From: Rhodospirillum sp.
Lineage (GTDB): Bacteria; Pseudomonadota; Alphaproteobacteria; Dongiales; Dongiaceae
Length of the DNA stretch: 64,000 nt
Direction of reading: 5' to 3'
Assembly (NCBI GenBank): GCA_013822765.1
Contig: PNKY01000011.1
Location: forward strand, 98,194-162,193
Shown: positions 42,792 through 50,527 of the stretch, piece by piece
How the letters are laid out: each line of letters opens with the position of its first letter
Position numbering within the stretch: position 1 is the stretch's first letter
Notes under the pieces: generated by a model
Told to the model about the DNA's origin: nothing
The model's input: only the letters and a program-made list of their open reading frames with translations
Databases searched by the model: none
Translations under genes and position numbers: made by a program

Positions 42792-43571
42792 TCACTTCTT
42801 GAGGATTCCCGATCGTTCGACCACCTGAGGCAACAGGCGACTCAGGAGCTCCGCCCATTTCCGCTGGCCCGCCGTTTCTGCGATCAGGTCCTGGCGGATC
42901 TCGATCTCGACATAAGGCAGGCCACGGCCCTCGGCGTGCACCGGAATGGTATAATCCGTCTCCATGTTCACTTCGTAGGGCTTGTTCCTGCCGAAGCACA
43001 AGTCGGCTTCGGCCGACAGCAGCTCAAGCAGCGGCTCGCCGATCCGCCAGTCGCGATGCGCGATGACGCCGATGTGCCAAGGCCGAGGCGGATCGTTGCC
43101 GAACACCGGCGTGCAGCTGTGCATGGCAAAGATAACTGTCGGCCGGCCGGAGGCTTTCCTGCGATCCAACTCACGTTCGATCGTCGCCTGATAAGGCTGC
43201 AGGAGCTCGACCTCCCGCGCCCGAACCTCCGCAGCCGTCAGGTTGCGGTTTCCGGGGACCTCGGTGCCATCGCTGACCTCCGCGATCGACTGCACCATGC
43301 CCGGCTTCCGGTTGCAGTCGATCACCAGCCGCGAATAGCGCTGGTAGATATAGGTCGCGCCGAGCTTGTCGGCGATCTGGGTGGTGACGTCGCGAATGCC
43401 GATGTCCCAGGCAATGTGCCGCTCGAGGTCGGCATCGCCCAGGCCTAGGGTCCCGAGCCGGCGCGGGATGCGCCGGCCGGCGTGGTCGGAGATCAACAGA
43501 ATCTCCGATGCGCCATTCGGGTTCTGAACCATGACGGGATCTGGTTCGTCGGGATCGAGCAGCCTCTCCAT
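42792..43571 (-). CDS. N-formylglutamate amidohydrolase family protein
   Basis: This zinc amidohydrolase of the HutG/DUF-FGase type has 259 residues. ILLISDHAGRRIPRRLGTLG, HIAWDIGIRDVT, YSRLVIDCNRKPG, and FAMHSCTPVF carry the conserved Asp/His/Glu residues, and PYVEIEIRQDLI ends the domain. No other hut genes lie nearby, so histidine breakdown is unlikely; in similar clusters these enzymes release glutamate from N-acyl derivatives. ATG 43571 was preferred over a TTG at 43580. First gene of the minus-strand operon with rpiR and the ligase. Confidence 0.87.
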   Translation of the reverse strand: MERLLDPDEPDPVMVQNPNGASEILLISDHAGRRIPRRLGTLGLGDADLERHIAWDIGIRDVTTQIADKLGATYIYQRYSRLVIDCNRKPGMVQSIAEVSDGTEVPGNRNLTAAEVRAREVELLQPYQATIERELDRRKASGRPTVIFAMHSCTPVFGNDPPRPWHIGVIAHRDWRIGEPLLELLSAEADLCFGRNKPYEVNMETDYTIPVHAEGRGLPYVEIEIRQDLIAETAGQRKWAELLSRLLPQVVERSGILKK

Positions 43572-43688
43572 GTCACGCAATTCCGTTTGATTGTCTGACG
43601 TGCTCTTGTCGGGCCTCCGACCCTCCCGTGCGGCCCCCGCACTGTGCGCGAGGTCTCGGCGCGGCGGCGCCTCGATGTCGGATGAGAC

Positions 43689-43740
43689 CTTGTGTTATAA
43701 ATGATCTATAAAGTAGCATGCAGGTAACATTTATTACAAG
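43689..43740. promoter_or_regulatory. Inverted repeat in the divergent promoter (candidate RpiR operator)
   Basis: CTTGTGTTATAAATG (43689-43703) is mirrored by CATTTATTACAAG (43728-43740), with a two-base bulge in the first arm and a 24-base spacer. Within it, TTATA..TATAA at 43695-43711 is a second short palindrome. The region is AT-rich and lies between the amidohydrolase start (43571) and epimerase start (43762), suiting control in both directions. Confidence 0.5.
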
Positions 43741-43761
43741 CACGCCGGGAGGCGGCTGGCC

Positions 43762-44709
43762 ATGAGCGACGGCATGTCTGACCACGGCAGCGCGCAGCGC
43801 CGGCTTGGCCGCGTGCTTGTGACGGGTGGCGCCGGCTTCCTCGGCAGCGCGCTGGTGGGTCGCCTGCGTCGCGACGGCGTCGAGGCCATCGGAAGCGATC
43901 TCGACCGCGGCGCGGCCAATCCCTGCGGCTTGCGCGCGTGCGACTTGACCGACCGGAACCAGGTGGATGCGCTCGTGGACGATCAGCAGATCGACACGAT
44001 CATCCATGCTGGCGCCGTGTCGGGGCCGATGGTAATGGCGGAGCGTCCGCTCGACATCTGGCAGATCAACGTCACAGGCACCGCGTATTTGCTGGACGCG
44101 GCGAGGCGCAACCGGGTCAGTCGTTTCGTCCTGTGCTCCTCGGTGGACGTCTATGGGCCAAGTTCGGCCGGCGTAATCAGCGAGGACACGGACTTCGCGC
44201 CGGAGACAGTCTATGGCGCCAGCAAAGTAGCGGCCGAGGCCGCTATGACCGGCTATTCCCGCGAGCACGGCGTCGACGCGGTTGCCCTGCGCTTCTCATG
44301 GATCTACGGACCTGGACGGCGAACGCCGACCACGCTCGAGCGGCTTATCCGAGCAGGCCTAGCCGGCGAGGCGGTCACACTCGATGACAGTGCGTCCGAC
44401 CTCACACATTATCTCTACATCGAGGACGCCGCTGCGGGCGTACTTGCCGCCGCCAAGGCGCCCGCGGGATTGCCACGCCACGCCTACAACATCTCCGCCG
44501 GCGATGGGCTGCTCCTCGGAGAAGTCGTCAAGACCCTCGTCAGCCATCTGCCCCGACTTCGCGCAAGCTTCTGTGAGAGCGGGACCCCAGAACTCGGGCC
44601 GACCGGTTTCGACCTGACGAACGCGGCGCGCGATCTGCACTATCGCCCTCAAGTCTCATTGTCGCAGGGGCTTCACAAATATGTAGAAGCACTCGAGCAC
44701 GATCGATGA
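43762..44709 (+). CDS. NAD-dependent epimerase/dehydratase family protein
   Basis: This extended SDR of 315 residues has VLVTGGAGFLGSALVGRLRR for NAD, IHAGAVSGP, INVTGTAYLLDAA, serine in CSSVDVYGP, catalytic YGASK and RFSWIYGPGRR. Members act on nucleotide sugars or, in catabolic clusters, on free sugar acids such as uronates (uronate dehydrogenase-like). The start has a GGGAGG site. It is divergent from the amidohydrolase-RpiR-ligase operon and precedes the branched-chain-type transporter genes. Confidence 0.88.
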   Translation: MSDGMSDHGSAQRRLGRVLVTGGAGFLGSALVGRLRRDGVEAIGSDLDRGAANPCGLRACDLTDRNQVDALVDDQQIDTIIHAGAVSGPMVMAERPLDIWQINVTGTAYLLDAARRNRVSRFVLCSSVDVYGPSSAGVISEDTDFAPETVYGASKVAAEAAMTGYSREHGVDAVALRFSWIYGPGRRTPTTLERLIRAGLAGEAVTLDDSASDLTHYLYIEDAAAGVLAAAKAPAGLPRHAYNISAGDGLLLGEVVKTLVSHLPRLRASFCESGTPELGPTGFDLTNAARDLHYRPQVSLSQGLHKYVEALEHDR

Positions 44710-45047
44710 CCATCCTGACCCATTCCCCGCGTCGGAAATCCGATGGTGCTCGACGACAAAGCCATTGCACCGGCGTGCACCAGCGTGCAGCCGGCCCCCG
44801 CATTCTCGAGGAAAATCATCCCGATGTCCGGGCCCACAAAATCGCATCGCAACAATTCTATCCTGCCCGGCGCGCGCACCGAACACACCGCATAGGAATT
44901 GTCTGCCACGTTGAGGTCAACGCGACAACGCGCGACTACGCTGCCATCGCGCTTCGACGCGTCTTGAGTTCGGTCGGCACCGCCCACCTGATGCAGGACG
45001 CTTCGAGTTGGCGTTCTTCCTTCATCAGAGCACTGAATTGTCGGCAA
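44673..45047 (-). other. Uncertain 124-codon frame in a 436-bp gap
   Basis: The gap 44710-45145 has no recognised gene. The best frame on the minus strand contains DLNVADNSYAVCSVRAPGRI followed by ELLRCDFVGPDIGMIFLENA, which looks protein-like, but I recognise no family. The frame overlaps the end of the epimerase gene. The plus-strand frame at 44706-45155 is arginine/serine-rich and less convincing. The gap should also contain the promoter of the ABC transporter operon starting at 45146. Confidence 0.2.
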
Positions 45048-45145
45048 GACGCTAGATTAAATGCCCCTTGTATGCGATGCAGGACCGCCAAATCCTTGCC
45101 GAGTTCGAACGGTTGCGAAAGCGCGCGACAGAGTGAGGATCTCAG

Positions 45146-46741
45146 GTGGAATTAAACACTCTCGCGAGTCCTCCTCTCTCCGGTCATCCCGGGCGTGCGT
45201 CATCTCATGACGCGCCAGTGTTGGAACTCGATCAGGTCTCAATCAATTTCGGCGGCGTCCGCGCGCTTGACAGACTTTCCCTGCGGATCAATGCGGGCGA
45301 GATCCGCGGCTTGATTGGGCCGAACGGCTCAGGCAAGTCCACGGCATTCAATGTCATCACAGGGCTATATCGTCCGAGCGGTGGCGAGATCCGCGTCGCC
45401 GGTCGCTCCATCCTCGGCCTGCGAGCGGATCAGATCGCCAGCCGCGGCGTGGCACGCACGTTCCAGACATTGAGGCTGTTTCAAGCCATGAGCGTGATCG
45501 AGAACGTCATGCTCGGCACTCACCTGGGCGCCCAGCCGCCGTCGCCGGCGTCGCTTCTGTTGGGCCTGCCGGCTTCACGCCGCTTCGAGGCGGAGGTGCG
45601 CCAGCGAAGCATGAACGCGCTCGAGGCTCTGCAGATCGCCGACTATGCACACGACATGGCCGGCAATTTACCCTATGGCGTCCAGAAGCGGATCGACCTG
45701 GCGCGCAGCCTGGTCGCCAATCCGTCCCTGTTGCTGCTTGATGAGCCGGCGGCTGGACTGACCGGCGCAGAGAGTCATCAACTGATGGAGTTGATTCGGT
45801 CGCTGCACGCTGAGCGCGGGTTCAGCCTGCTGCTGGTCGAGCACGACATGCAGTTCGTTGCCGACCTGTGCGAGCGAATTACCGTCATCGATTTCGGCAA
45901 ATTGCTGGTCGAAGGCACGCCGCCGGAAGTGCGCGCCAACAACGACGTCGTCGTGGCGTATTTGGGTACTGGTCAACTGAGCGCCAGCGCAAGGGCGGCG
46001 GCGGCGGCCGCGACCGACGGAGCGATGGCACAGCCGCCCGTGCTCGAGGTCAAGGACATCGCCGTGCGCTATGGCGCGGTGCCGGCGCTCACTAGCGTCT
46101 CATTGAGCATCGCGGCCGGTGGAATAACCACGATCATCGGCGCCAATGGCGCCGGCAAGACAACCTTGCTCTCAACGGTCAGCGGGATTGTCGCGGCCCA
46201 TCAAGGGCAGATATTGTACCGCGGCCACGACGTCACCCGGCTGCCATGCGAGCAGCGGGTGGCGCAGGGCATCGTCATGTGTCCGGAGGGGCGCCGGCTG
46301 TTCCCTGAAATGTCCGTGCAGGAGAATCTCCTGCTGGGTGCCTACAATGTTACGGACAAGGCAGTGATAAATACCGCTCTAGAGCGGGTATATGCGTTGT
46401 TTCCACGCGTTGCCGGGCGGCGCAAGCAATTGGCTGGCACTCTATCCGGCGGCGAGCAGCAGATGGTTGCGATCGGTCGCGCCTTGATGGCGGCGCCGAC
46501 GCTGCTGCTGCTCGACGAACCGTCCCTCGGCCTGGCGCCTAATCTGGTCGAGCTGATCTTTGAGACGATCGCAGAGATCCGCAGGCTTGGCTGTTCCATC
46601 ATGCTGGTGGAGCAGAATGCCGCAATGGCTCTCGAAGTTGCCGACTTCGGCTATGTGCTGGAGACCGGCAAAGTGACGCTCTCTGGTCCTGCCAGCGACC
46701 TCAAGGAACGTCATGATGTTATCGAAGCATATCTGGGATAG
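45146..46741 (+). CDS. Fused LivG-LivF ATPase of a branched-chain-amino-acid-type ABC transporter
   Basis: This 531-residue chain has two ATPase domains. Domain 1 (LivG-like) has GLIGPNGSGKST, a signature reduced to LPYGVQKRIDLARSL as usual for LivG, and LLLLDEPAAGL. Domain 2 (LivF-like) has GANGAGKTT, LSGGEQQMVAIGRAL and LLLLDEPSLGL. They are joined by an alanine-rich linker near residue 290. GTG start at 45146. The two ATPases are normally separate genes. It is first in a transporter operon with both permeases and the receptor. Substrates of such systems include amino acids, amides and aromatic acids. Confidence 0.92.
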   Translation: MELNTLASPPLSGHPGRASSHDAPVLELDQVSINFGGVRALDRLSLRINAGEIRGLIGPNGSGKSTAFNVITGLYRPSGGEIRVAGRSILGLRADQIASRGVARTFQTLRLFQAMSVIENVMLGTHLGAQPPSPASLLLGLPASRRFEAEVRQRSMNALEALQIADYAHDMAGNLPYGVQKRIDLARSLVANPSLLLLDEPAAGLTGAESHQLMELIRSLHAERGFSLLLVEHDMQFVADLCERITVIDFGKLLVEGTPPEVRANNDVVVAYLGTGQLSASARAAAAAATDGAMAQPPVLEVKDIAVRYGAVPALTSVSLSIAAGGITTIIGANGAGKTTLLSTVSGIVAAHQGQILYRGHDVTRLPCEQRVAQGIVMCPEGRRLFPEMSVQENLLLGAYNVTDKAVINTALERVYALFPRVAGRRKQLAGTLSGGEQQMVAIGRALMAAPTLLLLDEPSLGLAPNLVELIFETIAEIRRLGCSIMLVEQNAAMALEVADFGYVLETGKVTLSGPASDLKERHDVIEAYLG

Positions 46742-46746
46742 CGCCC

Positions 46747-47643
46747 ATGACCGTACTCAGTGAATTTCTGCAGCATATGGCCAACGGGTTGGTGCTGGGG
46801 TTCCTTTATGCGCTCGTTGGGATCGGACTCAGCATGGTCTACGGCATCTTGCGAATGATCAACTTTGCCCACGGCGAGATCCTGATGGTCGGTGTGTTTC
46901 TGGCTTTGCCGATCTCGGCGCTCGGAGCGCCGGCATGGCTCGTGCTGCTCACCGGAATTGCCGGGGCGACGTTCATGGGTCTGCTCGTCCAGTGGGCGAT
47001 CTACCGACCGCTGCTGAAGTCACCCGAAGTGACACTGCTGGTAGCTTCGTTGGGTGTGTCATTGCTGCTGCAAAATCTTGTATTGATGCTGACCTCGCCG
47101 CAACCAAAGCGGCCTGCGCCGGCACCATTTCTGGACCAGCCTTTTCAGGTGGGAGAAATCGTGCTGCGCAACGTTGACCTTGCGATCATCGTGATTGCGA
47201 TCGCGGCGACCTTGGCGACGCATCTGTTCCTCAAGCACACGCGTCACGGTCGCGCACTGCGTGCGCTGGCGCAGGATATGAGCGCGGCACGCATGATGGG
47301 CGTAAATGTGCCATTCATGGTGATGGTATGTTTCCTCATCGGATCGGCTCTCGCGGGCGTTGCCGGTGTTCTAATAGGCTACAAGTACGGCCATCTCACA
47401 CCTCTTTCCGGCTTCGTGCCGGGGCTTAAGGGTTTTGTGGCGGCGGTGATCGGCGGGATCGGGTCGTTCCCCGGCGCCGTCGTCGGCGGCCTCATCTTGG
47501 GCCTGCTGGAGACATTCCTGGTCGGTTACCTGCCGGATGCCTTGGCGCAGTACCGCGACGCGTATGTCTTTCTGGTCTTGATTCTCGTGCTGCTGGTGAA
47601 GCCGAGTGGACTGTTCGGCAAGCCCGAGACGGTAAAGGTGTAG
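46747..47643 (+). CDS. livH: Branched-chain-type ABC permease (LivH)
   Basis: This is a 298-residue membrane permease. LVLGFLYALVGIGLSMVYGI then RMINFAHGEILMVG is the LivH hallmark, and TRHGRALRALAQDMSAARMM is the ATPase-contact loop. About eight transmembrane segments are visible. It starts 5 bp after the fused ATPase stop and 6 bp before livM, so it is translationally linked. Confidence 0.94.
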   Translation: MTVLSEFLQHMANGLVLGFLYALVGIGLSMVYGILRMINFAHGEILMVGVFLALPISALGAPAWLVLLTGIAGATFMGLLVQWAIYRPLLKSPEVTLLVASLGVSLLLQNLVLMLTSPQPKRPAPAPFLDQPFQVGEIVLRNVDLAIIVIAIAATLATHLFLKHTRHGRALRALAQDMSAARMMGVNVPFMVMVCFLIGSALAGVAGVLIGYKYGHLTPLSGFVPGLKGFVAAVIGGIGSFPGAVVGGLILGLLETFLVGYLPDALAQYRDAYVFLVLILVLLVKPSGLFGKPETVKV

Positions 47644-47649
47644 CGCCCG

Positions 47650-48711
47650 ATGAGCCGAACGACTTCCATGACGCTGGTTGCCCTCTTTCTTTTTGCGCTC
47701 GCCGTCTGGGCCGCGGAGGCGCAGCTCAATCCATTCTATCTGCAGATTCTGGGCTTGCTTGGCATCAACATCATTGCCACGGTCAGCCTGAATTTCGCGG
47801 CCGGATTCGGCGGCATGTTCTCTCTTGGGCACCCGGCTTTCATGGCGCTCGGTGGCTACACAGCAGCCATCCTCACTTATCCGATTGCCATGAAGAGCTC
47901 GCGCATTCCCGGATATCCCGACTGGCTGCTGCAACTGCAGGTGCCATTCCTGCCGGCGCTGCTGATCGGTGGCTTGGTGGCCTCCGTAGCGGCAATCCTC
48001 GTGGGTTGGCCCGTCTTGCGGCTGCGCGGACATTACCTTGCTGTGGCGACGTTGGGCCTTACGGTGATCGTCCAGGTCGCAATCGTGAACCTGGTTGACT
48101 ATACGCGCGGCGCCCTAGGCCTTTCCGGCATCCCCCGTCTTGCCAATCTCTGGTGGATCGGAGGTTTCCTGGTGCTGACGATCTATGTCGTCTACCGTCT
48201 CGTACATTCCAGGTTCGGGCGCGCCCTGCGCGCGGTGCGCGATGATTATGTGGCGGCGCAGATGTCGGGCGTGAATGTAGCACGCACGCGTCTGATCGGA
48301 TTCACAATTGCCGCATTCTTCGGCGGCATCGCAGGTGGGCTGCTCGGCCATCTCCTCCGAATTCTGACGCCCGGCCAGTTCTCGTTCAACGCGGTCTTCC
48401 TCGGCGTGGCGATGATGATCCTGGGCGGCATGGGCAGCATCACCGGCAGCATTGTCGGCGCCGTGATCATGACCATCCTGCCGCAATTCATCATACCACT
48501 GGAGCGTGGCGGGAACGTCCTGGGCATCGAAGTCCCAGCCCTCAACGGATTGACGCAGATTGTGACGGCGCTCATCCTGATCGGCGTCATGCTGGTCAGA
48601 CCCGGCGGGCTCGCCGGCGCCAAGGACTCTTCATGGCGGTCACTCTTCAACTTGCCGCCAACTGGGAGACGACGCAGATCAAGGCACGGTGGCGCCAGCG
48701 TCGATGTCTGA
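47650..48711 (+). CDS. livM: Branched-chain-type ABC permease (LivM)
   Basis: This is a 353-residue LivM-type permease. Landmarks are GLLGINIIATVSLNFAAGFG with SLGHPAFMALGGYTAAIL, LRLRGHYLAVATLGLTVIVQ, SRFGRALRAVRDDYVAAQMS (ATPase loop) and the last helices ending in LIGVMLVRPGGL. About nine membrane segments. Its short basic tail is not conserved and may be disordered. Confidence 0.94.
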   Translation: MSRTTSMTLVALFLFALAVWAAEAQLNPFYLQILGLLGINIIATVSLNFAAGFGGMFSLGHPAFMALGGYTAAILTYPIAMKSSRIPGYPDWLLQLQVPFLPALLIGGLVASVAAILVGWPVLRLRGHYLAVATLGLTVIVQVAIVNLVDYTRGALGLSGIPRLANLWWIGGFLVLTIYVVYRLVHSRFGRALRAVRDDYVAAQMSGVNVARTRLIGFTIAAFFGGIAGGLLGHLLRILTPGQFSFNAVFLGVAMMILGGMGSITGSIVGAVIMTILPQFIIPLERGGNVLGIEVPALNGLTQIVTALILIGVMLVRPGGLAGAKDSSWRSLFNLPPTGRRRRSRHGGASVDV

Positions 48712-48746
48712 ACGAAAGCCACGTGAAACGAGAAGGAGGCGAAACA

Positions 48747-49904
48747 ATGAAAAGACGAACGTTCCTGGTCGCCACCACGGCGACCGTCGGCACGGCATGG
48801 CTCCCGAAATTTGCTGGCGCAGCCGACACGATCAAGATCGGATCGATCTACAGCCTGACCGGTTCCTACGCCACGATCGAGGATCCCGCGCTCAAGGGTG
48901 CCAAGCTGGCGATCAAGCAGGTCAACGACGGCGGCGGTGTCAAGGGACAGAAACTCGAGCTCATCCAGTACGACGGCAAGAGCACGCTGGCCGATATCGC
49001 CAACGCCGCCCAGCGTCTGGTCCATGAAGATCAGGTCATCGCGATCGTCGGCGTTTGCGATTCAGGGTTCTATCTGGCGAGTGCGCCGATCGCGCAGGAT
49101 GCCGGCATTCCCTATCTCGATACTGGCGGCACCGTACCTAACCTGCCCGAGCAGATCGGCGAATTTGCGCACATGATGCCGTTCGGCGACGACTATCAGG
49201 CCTATGTCGCCGCGGAATTCGCCATGAAGGATCTGGGCGCCAAAACCGCCTTCCTTCTTCGTGACGGTGATACCGACTACACGCGCGCCATCGCGCAATT
49301 CTTTGGAGAGCGATTCCAAAGGGACGGCGGCAAGATCATCGAAGAAAGCAGCTACCACACCGGCGACACGGATTACTCCAGCCATATCACGAAGATCCGC
49401 GGCACCAATCCGGCACCGGATATCATCTACGCGGCGATGAATCCCGGCGACGACGCCACCTTTGTCCGTCAGGCCCGCGAAGCCGGCGTCAAGATCCCGA
49501 TCATCGGCGGAGATGCCTTCGACAATCCGGATCTCGTCAAGAACGCCGGCGCCAACAACACCGTCGACGTCTACTTTACGACGCACATGGCGATGAGTAC
49601 GGACAATCCCCTGGTCGCCAAATTCATCGACGCCTACAAGGCCGAGTACGGCATTCCACCGGAGAACGCTTTTGCTGGCCTCGGATACGATTCAGTCAAC
49701 TTGATGGTCGAGGCGATGAACAAGTCGACCGATCTGAGTTCGAAGGCGATCAACGACGCCATCTTCACAATCACCAGCTTCGCCGGCGTGACCGGGAATG
49801 CAGACTTCTCGAACAAGTCCCGCGCGCCGGACAAGGAAGTGACGATCATCACCATCAAGGACGGCAAGTTCGTACCGATCGGCAATCGCAAGCCGGCGGC
49901 GTGA
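48747..49904 (+). CDS. Branched-chain-type ABC substrate-binding protein (LivK)
   Basis: This periplasmic receptor (385 aa) of the Leu/Ile/Val-binding type I family has the N-terminal MKRRTFLVATTATVGTAWLP, a signal with Tat-like twin arginines. It continues IKIGSIYSLTGSYATIEDPA and QVNDGGGVKGQKLELIQYDG. A strong AGAAGGAGG site precedes ATG 48747; frame upstream overlaps livM. It ends the ABC operon. Ligand unknown, though context (amidases, glutamyl ligase, formylglutamate amidohydrolase) favours an amino-acid derivative or amide. Confidence 0.93.
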   Translation: MKRRTFLVATTATVGTAWLPKFAGAADTIKIGSIYSLTGSYATIEDPALKGAKLAIKQVNDGGGVKGQKLELIQYDGKSTLADIANAAQRLVHEDQVIAIVGVCDSGFYLASAPIAQDAGIPYLDTGGTVPNLPEQIGEFAHMMPFGDDYQAYVAAEFAMKDLGAKTAFLLRDGDTDYTRAIAQFFGERFQRDGGKIIEESSYHTGDTDYSSHITKIRGTNPAPDIIYAAMNPGDDATFVRQAREAGVKIPIIGGDAFDNPDLVKNAGANNTVDVYFTTHMAMSTDNPLVAKFIDAYKAEYGIPPENAFAGLGYDSVNLMVEAMNKSTDLSSKAINDAIFTITSFAGVTGNADFSNKSRAPDKEVTIITIKDGKFVPIGNRKPAA

Positions 49905-50527
49905 TTGAGAGCCTGCACACCGGTGCAATTTCTTGCGATTTCTGGCGGGGCGGAGACAAACTCTGCCTCGCCGGGAAGCCACGGCTACTGGTCGAGCGGG
50001 TCTCGATCCGGAGGAGCACAGGGGCCTCCGCATCGAGGCCTGCAATTCGAGCGCCGGACTTCAGTGTTCTTGCCAATCAGACAAAGCTGGTCGCGGGGAC
50101 GCGCAACCAACTGTTCCGATCGATGGCAGCGGTAGGGCGGTTAGCCTGTCCTTTCACCCGCCTTGCATCTGCCAGAATGCCAAGAGACTAACCCGAAATC
50201 CGGGTGGAACCAGCATGGTTTGGGTAGGAGCACTTTGACAGCGTCTAGGACTATCTCACCCGTTTGGATTGAATCTAAAATTCCACCGCCGTTGGAATAC
50301 GCAACAAAGAACTCCGGCAAATCCTGATCTCTTTGGGTCGCTCCATCCGAAGTCTCCGCGGGCAAACCCCCTATACGAATGCCCAGATTCTCTTGTCTTG
50401 CGTGAACCTGGGAACGAATCGAAGCTTGTCTGGTTGTTGCACGACTCAGGGTGGTTCCGAGATTTCGCTGGAAACCATCGAGCTCCCAGAGCAAGGGAGC
50501 GACGATCCCTAGGACGGGGATTATGTC
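49905..50527. other. Intergenic stretch between LivK and the hybrid kinase
   Basis: I find no family-like frame on either strand. A short inverted repeat, TGCAC..GTGCA, stands right after the livK stop and could be part of a weak terminator. A TTGACA at 50235-50240 has no -10 box at the expected distance. The stretch must hold the promoter of the kinase gene. Confidence 0.4.

Noticed and set aside
42792..43571. Histidine utilisation (HutG) assignment
   Set aside because: No hutH, hutU or hutI gene nearby; the partners are RpiR and a glutamyl ligase.
43573..44268. 231-codon minus-strand open frame
   Set aside because: Antisense to the epimerase gene and covering the inverted repeat; no conserved residues.
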